Source: Mesaphorura yosii (Eukaryota; Arthropoda; Collembola; Poduromorpha; Tullbergiidae). From it: a stretch of 64,000 nt of DNA. Each line of letters opens with the position of its first letter. Position 1 is the stretch's first letter. This document shows, piece after piece, positions 1 to 11,635 of the stretch. The notes beneath the pieces were generated by a model. The model made no database searches and was not told the origin of the DNA. It worked only from the letters and a program-made list of their open reading frames with translations. The position numbers and the translations under genes were made by a program. The DNA is taken from contig WIXG01000175.1 of assembly GCA_009869945.1 (NCBI GenBank), positions 62,001 through 126,000 of the forward strand, given 5' to 3'.

Positions 1-936
1 CTGAGACCCCGGGCCTTGCTCTCTTGTACGACGTCCAAGGCACGATCGCTGGAATCCAGATGATCGTAAGTACCAGAATTCCACTTCAAGTGTCAAAGTG
101 TCATTTGTTTCACGCATCCCTTTATCCGTTCTTTTAGTTGGACAAAGCAACAATTGAAGCGAATAACTCATACCACTTCAGTGCAGTTCCAATTTACAAC
201 CCAGACACGCTGGAAGGCCAAGACGTTTATGTCCTGACTGCGTACTTTGTTGATCCAAGTAAGCTGCGGCATTTAACCACTCGTGCCGTGCCATGAGACG
301 TAGGGCTCTGTAATGCAGTATGTATCATTTCTTATCAGCAACCATTTGCACCACGGGTAGAGCCAGCTCCGACTTGGCCAGCTCTGGTACCGGATCTCTC
401 CTCCAAGTGCAAAACGGAACCACGCCTGACAACCTGCTGCTGATGCCGCGTGACAGAGCAACAGCAATTTCTCAAGGGTGGTCCGAGAACCAATGTTTCA
501 TTGGAATGGGTAATTACAATTTTATTCATTACTGGTAACGGGCACCTTCTGATTTTTATTTGTGTCCTTGGACCAGGTTACCACAACTTCTACAAGGTCA
601 ACGAAATGGCTGACAAAAACTGCACTGAAACTATCCCACTGTTTGGGCTCTACGATAACAATAACTACCAAATTGGATTCGGATTTGCTGCGACGGGAAA
701 GGTTGTACAAAACCACTTTGAGAATCCACCAGCCAGTGCTGTTAAGGTGAGTCAGGAAATGGAAACGATGTAGAGTTTGTAAGAGTAAGTTAACTTAGGA
801 CTTTATGATAATTTAGCTAATCGTTGGATCCAAAACTGTTCCACAATGCTTGTTGGACCAGGCCAACAATCCCGGACTTACCACCATGCACGTCTTCTTC
901 ACTGATTACCCTAATATGTACGCATGCATCTTGTAA
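1..936 (+). CDS. Unrecognised protein, 3' part of a gene cut by the window edge
   Basis: Five exons keep one frame: 1-65, 138-258, 339-509, 577-746 and 817-936, with TAA at 934-936. All joins use GT..AG introns of 67-80 bases. The visible part is about 215 residues with scattered cysteines (motifs such as NQCF, KNCTE, VPQCLL and the end YACIL) and several N-glycosylation-type sites, which suits a secreted or extracellular protein. The 5' end, and so any signal peptide, lies outside the window. I do not recognise the family and assign no function. The frame-consistent joins make it a real gene. Confidence 0.75.
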
Positions 937-1542
937 ACACCATAATTTGGAAAATTATTAAACTAATCATAGCACAGTATTCAGTCAAAGCATCTAGACG
1001 CAGGAATTGCACGAAGTTATGAACGCCCTTCAGTTTTCTGATATTTTGGAATGGAATATCAGAGATTCTCACATTGCATTTCACTACTATTTGACATATT
1101 TCATATGTGAGCCAAGCGTATAGTGTGTGTCAAAGCAGATTGTTCATTGGCACTCCATAATTGTAACTTTTTGTAATCATATCTAGCATCAAGTATTCAA
1201 CGCGCAATGCATTTATGGAAATTAACGTCGTTCGAATGGAAAGCTCGTGGCAGTGGTTTGTGTTCAACAACCTTTAATTTATCATTGCGTCCTTGCGGGG
1301 GATCATCTTCATAACTTTTGCCTGCCGTCATTTCTCTCTTATGCATATTCAGCTTTTGATGCATATTTCCTTAAATAGCATGACTGTATGGCCAATTTCC
1401 TTGAGCATTATCTTTGAACTCAAGCTCTTCCCCATTCTGAAACGCAGCAACACAGTTAGCATCATTTCTCAAGTGAATCTTAAACCACTTGCTTCAAAGT
1501 TTGTCTCGTCGCAGGGCAGGTCAGACACAATTCGAAATTAAG
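937..1542. other. Intergenic, nothing recognised
   Basis: Between the unknown gene and the GMC oxidoreductase. AT-rich with no convincing coding exon, RNA gene or repeat. An ATG at 1489 is in frame with the downstream GMC start and could give an 18-residue longer N-terminus. Confidence 0.6.
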
Positions 1543-3759
1543 ATGTATCTGGTAAACAATCCCGTGGTGCTCACGTCCGCAATGAGCCTGATATCATTGA
1601 CAAGTTTTCTTCAGTTTGTGCCCTACTACTTGGAAATGTTTGCGAGTATCGACAAGCAGAAAGATTACGACAAATTTTTCAATGTGGTTCCAAATGAAGC
1701 AGGAGCTGGCCCAGTGTTCGATTTCATAATCGGTAAGTCCTTGAGTTTGAAATCAATTGCTAGGCCGACTTAACTTGAGAAATCACAAATGAATCTTTGA
1801 ATTTGATTCGTTCGTCAGTTGGCGGTGGGTCGGCAGGTTCTGTTGTCGCAAATCGGCTTTCTGCAAATCATGAATTCAGCGTACTTGTTCTTGAAGCTGG
1901 TGGAGACCCAAGTCCATTTATGGCCATTCCTTACTTGCAAGGCAACATAGTTGGAAGCTCATATGATTATCAATACACGACAGTGCCACAAACCAAGGCC
2001 AATTTGGCTATGGTGGATCAGGTAACCGTATTTGAATACTTGAGACATGCAGAAATGCCGACCATTCTATACTTTATGCTAAATGATCTCGTGCGACGAC
2101 AATGACCTCATTTGCAGAAAATGAAGCTCCCATTTGGTAAAGCTCTCGGTGGAACTTCAAATCTCAACAATATGATGTACATGCGTGGGAGTCCAAAGGA
2201 CTACGATCATTGGGCAACATTTACTGGCGATTCTGATTGGTCATACGACAATGTACTTCCGTATTTCAAGAAATCGGAGGATTATCACGGGAATTTTCTC
2301 ACAGGTACGCATTCTCACTTCTTGTTTTCTGCTATGTATGTACGGCACGATATGCAATGTTATATTTACGTATCAGGAACCGTTCATCATGTTGGTGGGC
2401 CGCTATACGTTGGGAAATTAGGATTCGAATTGTCATCAGCACCAACATTTTTCGAAGCATCGACCGAAAAAGGATATCCTGAAGTGGACTTGAACTCAAA
2501 CTCTTCCAATTTGGAAGGATTCATGCATGCCGATGTCCATATCAAGAATGGGGCACGTTGGGGTTCATACCAAGCCTTCCTTGAACCAGTACTGTCGAGG
2601 CCAAATCTGCACATTTACAGATACGCAAGAGTAACCAAAATACACTTGGATGGCGACAATCGCGCTTTTGGAGTAACGTACACGCGCCATGGCCAAACTC
2701 AATTTGTATCCGCCTCAAAAGAAGTCATCGTTTCGGCAGGACCGATTGATTCACCAAAGTTGCTTCTGTTGTCTGGGATTGGACCGTCTGAGCACTTAAC
2801 TTCGGTCGGAATCAATCCAATTGTTGACCTTCCCGCGGTTGGCTCGAACATGCAGGATCACGTCGCGACTAGTATTGGACCAATCCTGTTGAACCACACC
2901 GAAACAAGCTTCATTACAAACAGGGACTTAAATATTGATGCTTTAACTGCGTACATCAACAATGGATCGGGTCCGCTCTCGTCTACACAGTTTCGTGTTG
3001 CACTTGGTTATTCCGTCAGTCAAGAATTCAACGACAGATCCTGGCCCGATATCTACTGTATTGTGTCTGGACGTGGAATCGACGCAAAGTATGGCGCTGG
3101 CGTGAGCAAAGGCTTGGGTGGGGAAGCAAATACCTTTGAATCCTACTTCGAGCCCTGGGTTGGCCGCGACGCTCATCAAATACGTGTAATACTTGCGAGG
3201 CCCAAGTCAACTGGTCGCGTGTCGCTGAGTAGCGCTGATCCAAACGCCATGCCGCTTATTGACCCAAATTATTACTCTGATCCTTCGGATGTGACAAGAA
3301 TGGTTGAAGGTGAGAAATTCAATAATCCAATTATTCAATGACGTGCTCTCAAACTGCACTCCTTAAACTGTTGTTTTCTTCTCAGGAATTCGTTTTATAC
3401 TGGACTTGTACGAGAACACCACCGCATTCAAGTCTCTTGATGCCCATCTTGCAAACAACTCATTTCCAGGTTGCGAATCTCACGAATTTCGAAGCGACGA
3501 CTACTGGGCATGCTACATTCAGCACTTCACAATGACGATGAGTCATCACTGCGGCACTTGCAGAATGGGAAATAATGACACCGATACAAGTGTGGTGGAT
3601 TCTCACTTGCGTGTTCTAAAGACCAAAGGTCTGCGTGTGGTCGACGCGTCAGTCATGCCCGAAGTGATAATTGGCAACACAAATGCGCCGACAGTCATGA
3701 TTGGAGAGAAAGGTGCCGATTACGTTTTGCAGGATTGGGTTATGGCGAACAACGTTTAA
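1543..3759 (+). CDS. GMC-family flavin oxidoreductase (glucose dehydrogenase / choline dehydrogenase-like)
   Basis: Exons 1543-1732, 1819-2021, 2118-2304, 2377-3309 and 3386-3759 join in frame to 628 residues, typical for insect-type glucose dehydrogenases. The FAD-binding Rossmann motif GGGSAGSVVANRL spans the first junction near residue 65. FGKALGGTSNLN follows, then the GMC signature 2 form GPIDSPKLLLLSGIG. Near the C-terminus are SHHCGTCRMG, holding the likely active-site His, and NTNAPTVMIGEKGAD. The N-terminus is hydrophobic, so membrane-anchored or secreted is likely. The family oxidises sugars, alcohols or ecdysone-like substrates with FAD; the substrate here is unknown. An AATAAA at 3883-3888 is a good poly(A) signal. 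The start at 1543 follows the family; 1489 is an alternative. Confidence 0.92.
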
Positions 3760-3882
3760 TTCAGGTTGGATCGTGGATGGTATAAATTTTTAATTTTTAT
3801 CTTACGAGAATGAACAATTTTATTTAGATTTCAATAGCTCTAGGTTCTCATTTCATTCTCTTTCGTCGAATCTTTTACATGA

Positions 3883-3888
3883 AATAAA
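3883..3888 (+). terminator. Poly(A) signal of the GMC oxidoreductase gene
   Basis: AATAAA 124 bases after the stop codon, just before the convergent ML-domain gene. The two genes therefore end tail to tail within about 160 bases. Confidence 0.6.
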
Positions 3889-3920
3889 GACAGAATCTGT
3901 GTCCGAAAGTTTCACAATAT

Positions 3921-4668
3921 TTACGCGACGACGATTCCGACGTAGAAGCAGAGTTCTGGGTAGTCAGCTGTGCCTTGCTTTCCGAGAAGGTTGAAGGCGA
4001 TCTGGGCAGGCTGTTGGTTGTGACGGAATTGTTAGTGACACGAATGATACGGCAGATGATGAAATTAAGTGCTTACCCCCAAGAATGCTCCGGTGATACT
4101 GTATTCATAGCCGAAAGTGTAAGATTGACCAGCTTCAACAGCGCTGTCCTGAACAGGCCCTGGAAAGATAAAAAAACGTGTAACCCATCACAATCTACTT
4201 GTCTACCCAAGCTGTAATGTTACCATCGACGATGACGACGTTACTACCACCATGGATAAGAACGATGTTCAGGTGAAGTTGTGGGTGAGAAAGTCCTAGA
4301 TAGAAGTTAATAAGTTATTAGAACCAATAGTTTTCTTGGGGAAGCCCAGACCCAGCCATCTCGGTTCTCATACTTGGCTTGAAGTCAACATCAATGCGGT
4401 ACCGGTTTCCAACAACGGCTTGGCATGGAACAGCGGTGCAGTCAGTGATGCGGATGTCAACAACTTCAGACTCGGACCCTGCCCAGAAAGCCGTAGAAAA
4501 TTGAGACAACGTGGCCTACAACATGTCGTCTGAAGTACAATGCCAAAACTTACCACAGGAAATGATTCCCTCCACAGCTGCTGGGTTAGCGGCCAGTTGG
4601 GTGGACGCGTGAGAAAGTGCAAAAAGGCACAAGAGAGCGGTAGCGAATCCGTACATTTTGCCTGCCAT
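3921..4668 (-). CDS. ML-domain (NPC2-like) secreted lipid-binding protein
   Basis: Five minus-strand exons, 4668-4554, 4478-4374, 4295-4224, 4159-4077 and 4010-3921, give 154 residues, the usual NPC2 length. The N-terminus is a signal peptide (MYGFATALLCLFALSHA). The mature part has the ML pattern: ISCG, then DIRITDCTAVPCQAVVGN and DVDFKP, ending ELCFYVGIVVA. NPC2-type proteins bind sterols or other lipids in the lysosome or outside the cell, and arthropod members also act in immunity and chemosensing. Only four cysteines are visible, matching the outer and first inner disulfides; the third conserved pair seems absent. A TATA box lies upstream at 4751-4757. The short ATG-proximal exon leaves MAGK or MYG as the start. 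Confidence 0.88.
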
Positions 4669-4750
4669 CGTTAAGTCGAAACGTCGAAGGACTTTGGTGA
4701 TTCTCAAAAGAGAAGTTGAGACTGAATACTGCCAAAAAATTTGGTCCCGT

Positions 4751-4757
4751 TTTTATA
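4751..4757 (-). promoter_or_regulatory. TATA box of the ML/NPC2-like gene
   Basis: TATAAAA on the minus strand, 83 bases before the ATG at 4668. This leaves room for a start site about 30 bases downstream and a roughly 50-base leader. Confidence 0.5.
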
Positions 4758-7387
4758 CTGACCATCACGTAACAGAATTAGCATCACAATTAGCTAAGCC
4801 CCGTCAAGTTAATTTATGGCCGAGAAGTTGCAAAGATTAACTCGCTCCAGGTGCGTGATCTTCTCTCTCTTTTAACATCAACAGTCGTCACGCGGTGACG
4901 AAATTTTACATTTTACTAACCGGTGAACGGGTACGTGGTTTACGGCGAAACCACGAACTAGTGTCGGGCCGGCACGGCGTGGCGTCAGAAACAGAGGCAG
5001 TAGCACGGCGTAATAAAAGACTTTACGGTTTTATTGCCCTGGCTAGGTTTTAATTGACGCAGATGTAAATCTAGAAGCCAGCTTTACTGTGCACATTTTT
5101 CATCGATCATCATTAACGCGGACACTTGAAAGTAGAAAATTCCATGAGGATCAGCGGAATGATGCAGTACACGGCATGGTGCGGATCATCAAAGCATTGA
5201 TAACAGGTTCGGCTTATGTACGATTCTATGCACTCCCAGTTCACCTCAATGCACATGATGGCCCAGCTTCAAGCTTGCAGTTCCGCGTTTTGCGTGGTCC
5301 GGATTAGCACGTGGCACGATTGCATCAACTGAAACTAGGTAATTTTATGTTCCTGTCATGTAATAAAAGATGAATTTGGTGTTTTTGGAATGTTTCAATT
5401 AAAGGCTCAAAAGCAATTAACTTGCATGGCCCAAGGCGTGGTCAATTCGTGATCGGCGTGCCATGTGGGTCTAGTACTGCAGTTTTCAAAATCCCAGGAG
5501 TTATGCTGTTCTATACTTAGAAGATAGTTTAAAATTAAAATATGTCATGTTGTTAGTCGGTGTAGCCACGTTCAGCTACAGATAGATACTATACCTCGTT
5601 TAATATTTCACTGTTAATACTATACCTCTCAATTATATCAACCTAACCAGGGTTTCGGGGTTTCAGTGAATATTTCTCTAGCTGTTGTTGAGCCTGGATT
5701 CGGATCCATTATTTTTTATTTTGATTGAGAAATTGGTGGCACTTCTGCCAGGTTCCCAGTTCACTTAAAAAGTTCTGTACCAATGAGAGATCAAATAGAG
5801 TGTCTCGTCTGCACTCTTCCTAATCGCAGCAATAGAACAATAATAGCATTGCAATATTAGAAGCAGACCATATTCAAATGCCGCTGTCCCATTTCGAAAG
5901 ATAGACAAAAATGAATCTTTTCCCCATCGTCAAATTCTTCCTGCCTTGACTGGCTTGCTTGAACTCGCTTCCTGGCCTGGTGAAGGAAATGTACAAAAGC
6001 AAGGCTCAAAATGAAGTGACATCATCTTTCTTGTCATCAAATGTTCAACTTCAGTGAGCTTGATTTAATCTGAGACCTTAAGTTAGGCAATGGATTTAAA
6101 TTTCATACCAGACACTCGTTGAAAGTCATGACACGATCGCGTAACTTAATATTTGCTTCTATTCACGGCCTAACACAGCGGAAATGAAATGTGCCCGAGT
6201 AGGATTTTTTCGAAGTAAATGCGCCCCAGAATAGTATGTGCAATTGCACCAGTGCCAGAAATGTCAGGAAACCGCAGCCGTCTTGGTCTCATTTGCAAGT
6301 GAAGATGATGCGCCGAAAGGCTTTAATTTTTAAAATAGTAAAATTCGTTTTGAATTCGCAGTTGTGTCGAATGCTTCAGAGGGCGTTCAGTAAACGTTTC
6401 ACTCTAAATGCGAACAAAGCATATGAGAGTACTACTGACACAATTTCATAGAAGATGTTGCAATTGGCGTAAGGAGCAGCTGAGAGAGGCTTCCAACTCT
6501 GAAAGCGGTAAATAAGGGCATGTCAAACTCTCGGGGAAGCCAATTGTGCACTGATCAGCTACATTAATTCAAAACTTTCCTCAACACTGCTCTTATAACT
6601 TCGCTTAGAAATAGCCCAATGAAGTGTGTTCGGTTATATATCTTGCATATTGATGTCATGTACATTAGGAGCATTTGTGAACGATTTTTAGATCTGAGTT
6701 CGGAATATTGAGAACGGGAAGAACATTCAATGACGCCGTTTGTGACACTCAGCAGTCAGATTATTTTCTCACTTGCTATCGGCATAATTACCCTGTCGTG
6801 TAGATAAAATGCAAGCCAATACTCATATCCGACGCCAATTTACTCCAATCCAAGTATGCTCAGCATCCAATTTAATTAGTCCAAACTCGACAACTGTCAA
6901 TATGGAGTCAATGGGGAGTCAAATGGGTTAGGTTGGCGTTCCGGTCAGGGCCATGACTGGGGAGAGAGAGCCCCTGCCTACCTCCGTCAGCGCCTTTCTC
7001 TCGCCATGCAGCGCGGCAACGTGGCGTCAGTGCTGGGGACGCTGTCGCGTGGGGAGCGGTTGGATGAGGTCCTGCTGCTGTGAGGATCTGCGTCCAAGTC
7101 TTTAGTCATTTTAGCTTTTATTTTGTACAATTTTCACTTAATTTTAGTTCCACTTAACCTTGCATTTCAACTGTATTTCGTGTATTTTTAGCTATACTTA
7201 GTGATACTCTTTTGTTGTCTTTGTGAGTGATGTATTCTGTACTTGGTAATATGTAATAAAATTAGGGGGTTGGCTCTGGTATTCATGATCGATCTTAAAA
7301 GGTTGTTGAGTAGGAATAGCTGACTGTGACAATAGTTGTCACAGTCAAGCCTAACAAAACACTCATAATCGCGTTCTCTGTTAATGC
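4758..7387. other. Long intergenic region with one GC-rich island
   Basis: No convincing gene. The sequence is AT-rich apart from a GC-rich block at about 6930-7085, described separately. Small open frames such as 6236-6451 (+) have no recognisable content or splice partners. Confidence 0.5.
6930..7085 (+). other. GC-rich island with a possible retroelement ORF tail
   Basis: A sharp GC-rich block in AT-rich surroundings. One plus frame reads through to TGA near 7083 with the ending RLSLAMQRGNVASVLGTL...DEVLLL. The composition and the abrupt coding-like end look like the 3' tail of a transposable-element ORF. No start, terminal repeats or target duplication were seen, so the identity is a guess. 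Confidence 0.3.
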
Positions 7388-8655
7388 TTAAGGAATCGAA
7401 GGTAATCCAGTGAGATTTGCAATCATATTCATTATCACATCCATCTGCGGTGCTGATTTGAACACTGGGAAATTGAGCCCGTCTTTTGTATTGAACATAC
7501 AACTGAACTGGCAGGTTACACTCACTTACCGAAGTCCGGCGATGTTCCGCCAAAAAGGTCCCAACAAGCTATGTTGAAGGACTTAAGTGCTAAGTAAGGT
7601 CCCGCTGCTTGTGGGAATAGTATGACAATGTTGTTCGCATCGGCTACTTGAATGTACCCAGTTTTAGTAGCGAAGAGATTCGGCAAAATACTATTACACG
7701 AAGAAACATGATTAACTGACCTTCAGATCACTTCAAACCTACAACGAGCGACGGGACCCTTTCTCATACTTGTCTAGAGTGAATAGGCAACCATGTAAAG
7801 CAACGTGCAGTCTGCAGGGTGCCCTTTCCTCCTAACACTCAGGTGGGATATAAATGTATCCATTCTGTTCCATGTATGCCAGGGTGGCAGACTGTCCGGC
7901 CGGAACAAACGGAGTTTGATCGAAGTAGTGAATGGAACCGGCAGATTGTGGCTCAGCTGAACTTGATAGCTCTACGAAGTCCGGGTAGGTTGGGTTCTCT
8001 GTGGGGGGACCGAAGCTGGCCATTGCGCGAGTACCTGTGTTATTTCAGTTCAGCACGGTCAGGTTAGGTTTGAGTCTGGCAAACTCTCCCGTGTTAAAGG
8101 ACTTAGAAAAATTGCTGGTCCCCGTACAGGGAACTCAACCGTCCGGGTAATTGTGGGGGAACATGTCGAATACGCCCTCGTAGTCGCAATTATTTACTGG
8201 GTCATGAATTGCATCAAATATTGAGCAAAGCAGTCCGAAGTTATCAGTAGGCTAATAACATCGAAGATATTAAAGGCGTTTCGGTCGAAGACAAACCCGC
8301 CTTTAAGGCCGGTATGCAGCTAGCGTTCTCACCGTGAAAATGGGGTCCGCGAAAATTTCACGCTGTTTTTCATTTAAAGATACGCAGCTTTACTTTTCCA
8401 CTGTGAAAACTGATCGTGGAATTTTCACAGTGAAAAAAACCGTTCTTTTTACGCCGATTTGTGCGTGGAATGGCATACCTTTTTCAACGCTGGTGGAATG
8501 AAAACTGTAGAGAACTTCAGTTGTCTTACGACGTTCAGTATTGAATATAACGAAATAATCGTGTCTAATTAACTGTGAAGTTAAGTGTGAAGTTGCGCAC
8601 TCATGAAAGCTCCACTTGAAAAGCCAGACACCGTGCGGAGTTCGGATCAATTGTA
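7388..8655 (-). pseudogene. Broken PHB depolymerase copy
   Basis: Remnant of a paralogue of the intact gene at 9293-10831. Recognisable pieces in order on the minus strand are the serine-box exon near 8655-8580 (DPNS, then VSGFSSGAFM), the exon starting PTDNFGLLCSIF near 8255, the YIYIPPEC segment near 7840, the exon ending FGGTSPDFG at 7530, and an apparently intact last exon 7464-7388 ending GLPSIP. Damage is clear. There is a shift of frame and a stop (8583-8581) in the serine exon. The exons carrying the Asp and His of the triad are not seen. About 125 extra bases interrupt the sequence near 8020-8140. A TAG at 7834-7832 stands where the intact copy has CAG. It cannot make an active enzyme. 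Confidence 0.8.
8399..8432. repeat. Perfect 11-base inverted repeat (hairpin)
   Basis: CACTGTGAAAA at 8399-8409 and TTTTCACAGTG at 8422-8432 are exact reverse complements around a 12-base loop. They lie inside the decayed PHB depolymerase copy. Related GTGAAAA words lie just upstream, so this may be a scrap of a foldback element. Confidence 0.5.
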
Positions 8656-9292
8656 GCTCTTGGACTGTTTTGACCTGCCCACCGGCCTAAATTTGTGTGC
8701 GCAGTTGAAGGTTAGAAAGGACAAGGTTGGACTGATTGCAATCTTACGCAAAGGGACTTCAGGAGCAATCGAAAGAAGATCCGATAGTAAACCTTGAGAA
8801 CTGACCCCACCCGCGGGCCCCAAGGGTACGACGACGAGAAGCGCCATTGATCGATGACTTGTCTCGATTACTTCAGCATTAGAAAGCTGAATGCTCTGCT
8901 GTTGTACTGTGCCACCAGATTCACAAGAGCTAATGAAAGAGCCTAACTCGGTCCCTCGTCTCGTCGGACAACTCAAAAGGACCGACAGTAGGACTACCGG
9001 CTGAAATGAATAGCACGCATGAATGAGTAAACGAGTGAGCATTGAGACGATTGTGCTCGCCGACATCAAGGAATCCGCTCGTTCAATGTGATTTATAACG
9101 CAAATTGTGGATTCGTTGAGGATGTGTTATACGCTTGTCAAAAATGAAATTCCACTGTCCAAACCGCAATTTTTGCAAGATGTAATTTAATCAAAACGTG
9201 AACATATTTTTTAAAGACATAATTGCTATCCACTGCTTCCGTTGTGGATTCTGAATACTAGCTATTTCAACCTCGGACCGAATGGAATTCAT
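8656..9292. other. Intergenic between the two PHB depolymerase copies
   Basis: No gene supported. A 140-codon minus open frame (9069-8647) runs into the broken copy but shows no family motif and no convincing start. Confidence 0.5.
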
Positions 9293-10831
9293 TTATGGAA
9301 TTGGTTGCAGTCCGGTAAGACTCGCGATGATGTTGTAAATCGTTTCCATTTGAGGAGCAGTCTTGAACGCTGTGGCAGAAAAGCAAGAGGTCATCCTACA
9401 AGGGTTAACAGCTCTCTTAGAATGTGCTTACCGAAATTGGGACTGGTTCCGCCAAAGAAGTCCCAGCAGCAGATGTTGGACTGATTAAGGTTGACGTATG
9501 TAGGAGAAGCTCGTGGGAAAACCACCACGATGTTATTCTTATCGGCGACTTGCATATATCCGGTTTTTGTAGCGTACAGATTTGGTAAAAGGCTGCATCG
9601 AAATGCGAACTCATTGACATCACATCCCAATAAATTAGAAAGGCACACGAATCGTTTGTGTTTGTTACTCTGAATTGTCATAAATGGATTGCCAGCAGCC
9701 ATGCAGGGCGACGTGAAGTCTGCAAGTGACCGACGGATTCTGACACCCAGGTGGAATGTATAGCCAGCCATTTTGTGCCATAAACGCAAGAGAAGATGTG
9801 TAGTTGGAAGGAACAAATGGAGCTTGGTTGAAAAGGTTGAACTGTGACCCCGCGGCTGGTGGTGCAGTTGAATTGGATGGGCGAATGAAGTCTGGGTAAA
9901 TGTGCGAGAACATGTCGAACACCCCTTCATACGCGCAGTTGTTGACACCGTCTTGGACAGCATTAAAAATCGAACATGGAAGGCCGTAATTGTCTGTTGG
10001 CTGGAAACAGAGTCTCAAGTAAATCAGACTTGTCACCGTGCTTTTGCTTTCGAGACACGGCACTTACCACAGTGTGCGTCGCTGTTGGTGATTTGACGTA
10101 CTTAACATCTGCCCCAAACGCTTGATACATTTGGGTACTGCGATCCCCCTCAACAGCTTCTGCAAATGATACATTAGAGCAGGTCCAAAGTGCAAACTCG
10201 ACTAGATGAGGATAAATACTTACGAACTAATGGGTCAAGTATTCCTTGATGTATGAAAACTTTCGACCCATTAATGCTCGATAATGGGCCAGTATAGCCT
10301 TCCGCTTCAAAGTTTCGTGCACGGGTCACCAATTCAGGAACAGGAGTTGGGTCTGGATACACGGTGAGCAAGCCCCAGGTCAATCCGCCGGCGACTGCAT
10401 CGCTTGGGAAACTTCCGTAGCCGTAATCCTGACCGTAAGGACCTAGAATCGTGTCACACAAAGTTGCACCAATTCTTTCAGGGTTTGCGATTCATGCGCA
10501 AATTCTTACCTCCAGCAAACATTCCGACAGCCTTTATAACATCCGAGTAGCAAAAATGCATTTGCATGGCCATGAAAGCACCGCTTGAGAAACCAGACAG
10601 CGTGACAGAATTCGGGTCAATTTGGGCGTTTGGACCATAGTAGTCTGACATACGAAATCATTTGAACGCGAACTTATCAAGATGGAGTTGATGGAATAAA
10701 ATCTGCATGAAAATCTTACGCAATGGATTCGCTGGAGGAGGTTGTGGTAATATTCCCTGGTCAAGGAGGCTGGAGTTTATGCCCAAGAACGTGGTAATAC
10801 TCAACACAAGAAAGGCGTAGCGCATGGCCAT
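9293..10831 (-). CDS. Secreted type B (circularly permuted) poly(3-hydroxybutyrate) depolymerase
   Basis: Seven exons, 10831-10720, 10644-10510, 10442-10224, 10159-10068, 10000-9669, 9592-9432 and 9369-9293, join to 375 residues. A signal peptide covers about residues 1-21 (MAMRYAFLVLSITTFLG). The lipase box is TLSGFSSGAFM near residue 55. The likely Asp lies in HQGILDPLV and the likely His in SPTATHTV. The oxyanion-hole motif LHVALHGCW then comes after the triad. That order is the permuted type B arrangement; in type A the motif precedes the serine. The end of the enzyme is DFFGGTSPNFG followed by a short last exon. The family cleaves extracellular polyester granules to hydroxybutyrate. In an animal it would be digestive or act on gut microbes. 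The many introns show it is truly in the host genome. Confidence 0.85.
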
Positions 10832-11635
10832 TTTTAGTGGAATTTATCTCGGAGCTTCTTGCCTAACTGAAGAGAAGGAATGAAGCCCTCGGATGAAAAT
10901 CCGCGTGCTTTCATCCCCTGCGTCCCGTTCAAAAGTCACGGGGTCCGATAGTTCAAATGCTAATTACAACCTGTCAATCTGCCACATGGATTTAATTAGC
11001 TTTAATTTATTGGCATCAAGTATCATGCACAAGTAATCAAAGCCGGGCAACAGGCGTAAGCTTATGGACATCCTTCAATGTGGGACTTTGATCATTCCGC
11101 GATGGTGTGAAATATTAAACATACTGGCTAAAGAAAACTGGAATGAGCTGCCAGTCGAATGGGTCGAATATGTCAAGTTTGTGCATAATCTGATTCACGC
11201 TGATCGCAATCTACACGCTCCGATTTCCACAATGCATTAATCATATGCAAATGGAGTTAACCAATTCACTAGACTCAATAATTTCGCGTATTTTAATTGA
11301 ACACTCGTCTGAACTGACGTATGCTATGCCATGCGTTATTTATGTGAGTTAACGATTTCGTGAGATACATATTGCTATCTCTGTACTATATGTGCAAATA
11401 TTGACAGTTTCAGTTTCAAGTTCAAGGTCGTAGATAATAGAGAATTGATTTATTAAAGATCTTACATATCGAAATCGAATATCGAATAAGTAAGTGTTTA
11501 ATAAAAATCGTATTGTACATAAACGTAGTAAATAGAATATCAATGCGTGGTATCACCACATAAAATTGCCACTTGGTTACATTTATTTCACAGACAGCAT
11601 TAGCATTTGTGCGCGGAGATTGGTTCAGTCTTACT
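10832..11635. other. Intergenic, nothing recognised
   Basis: AT-rich; upstream region of the PHB depolymerase and 3' flank of the next minus-strand gene. No coding or RNA feature seen. Confidence 0.5.

Noticed and set aside
8647..9069. 140-codon open frame on the minus strand
   Set aside because: No motif, no splice partners, and it overlaps the serine-exon remnant of the broken PHB depolymerase in the wrong frame.
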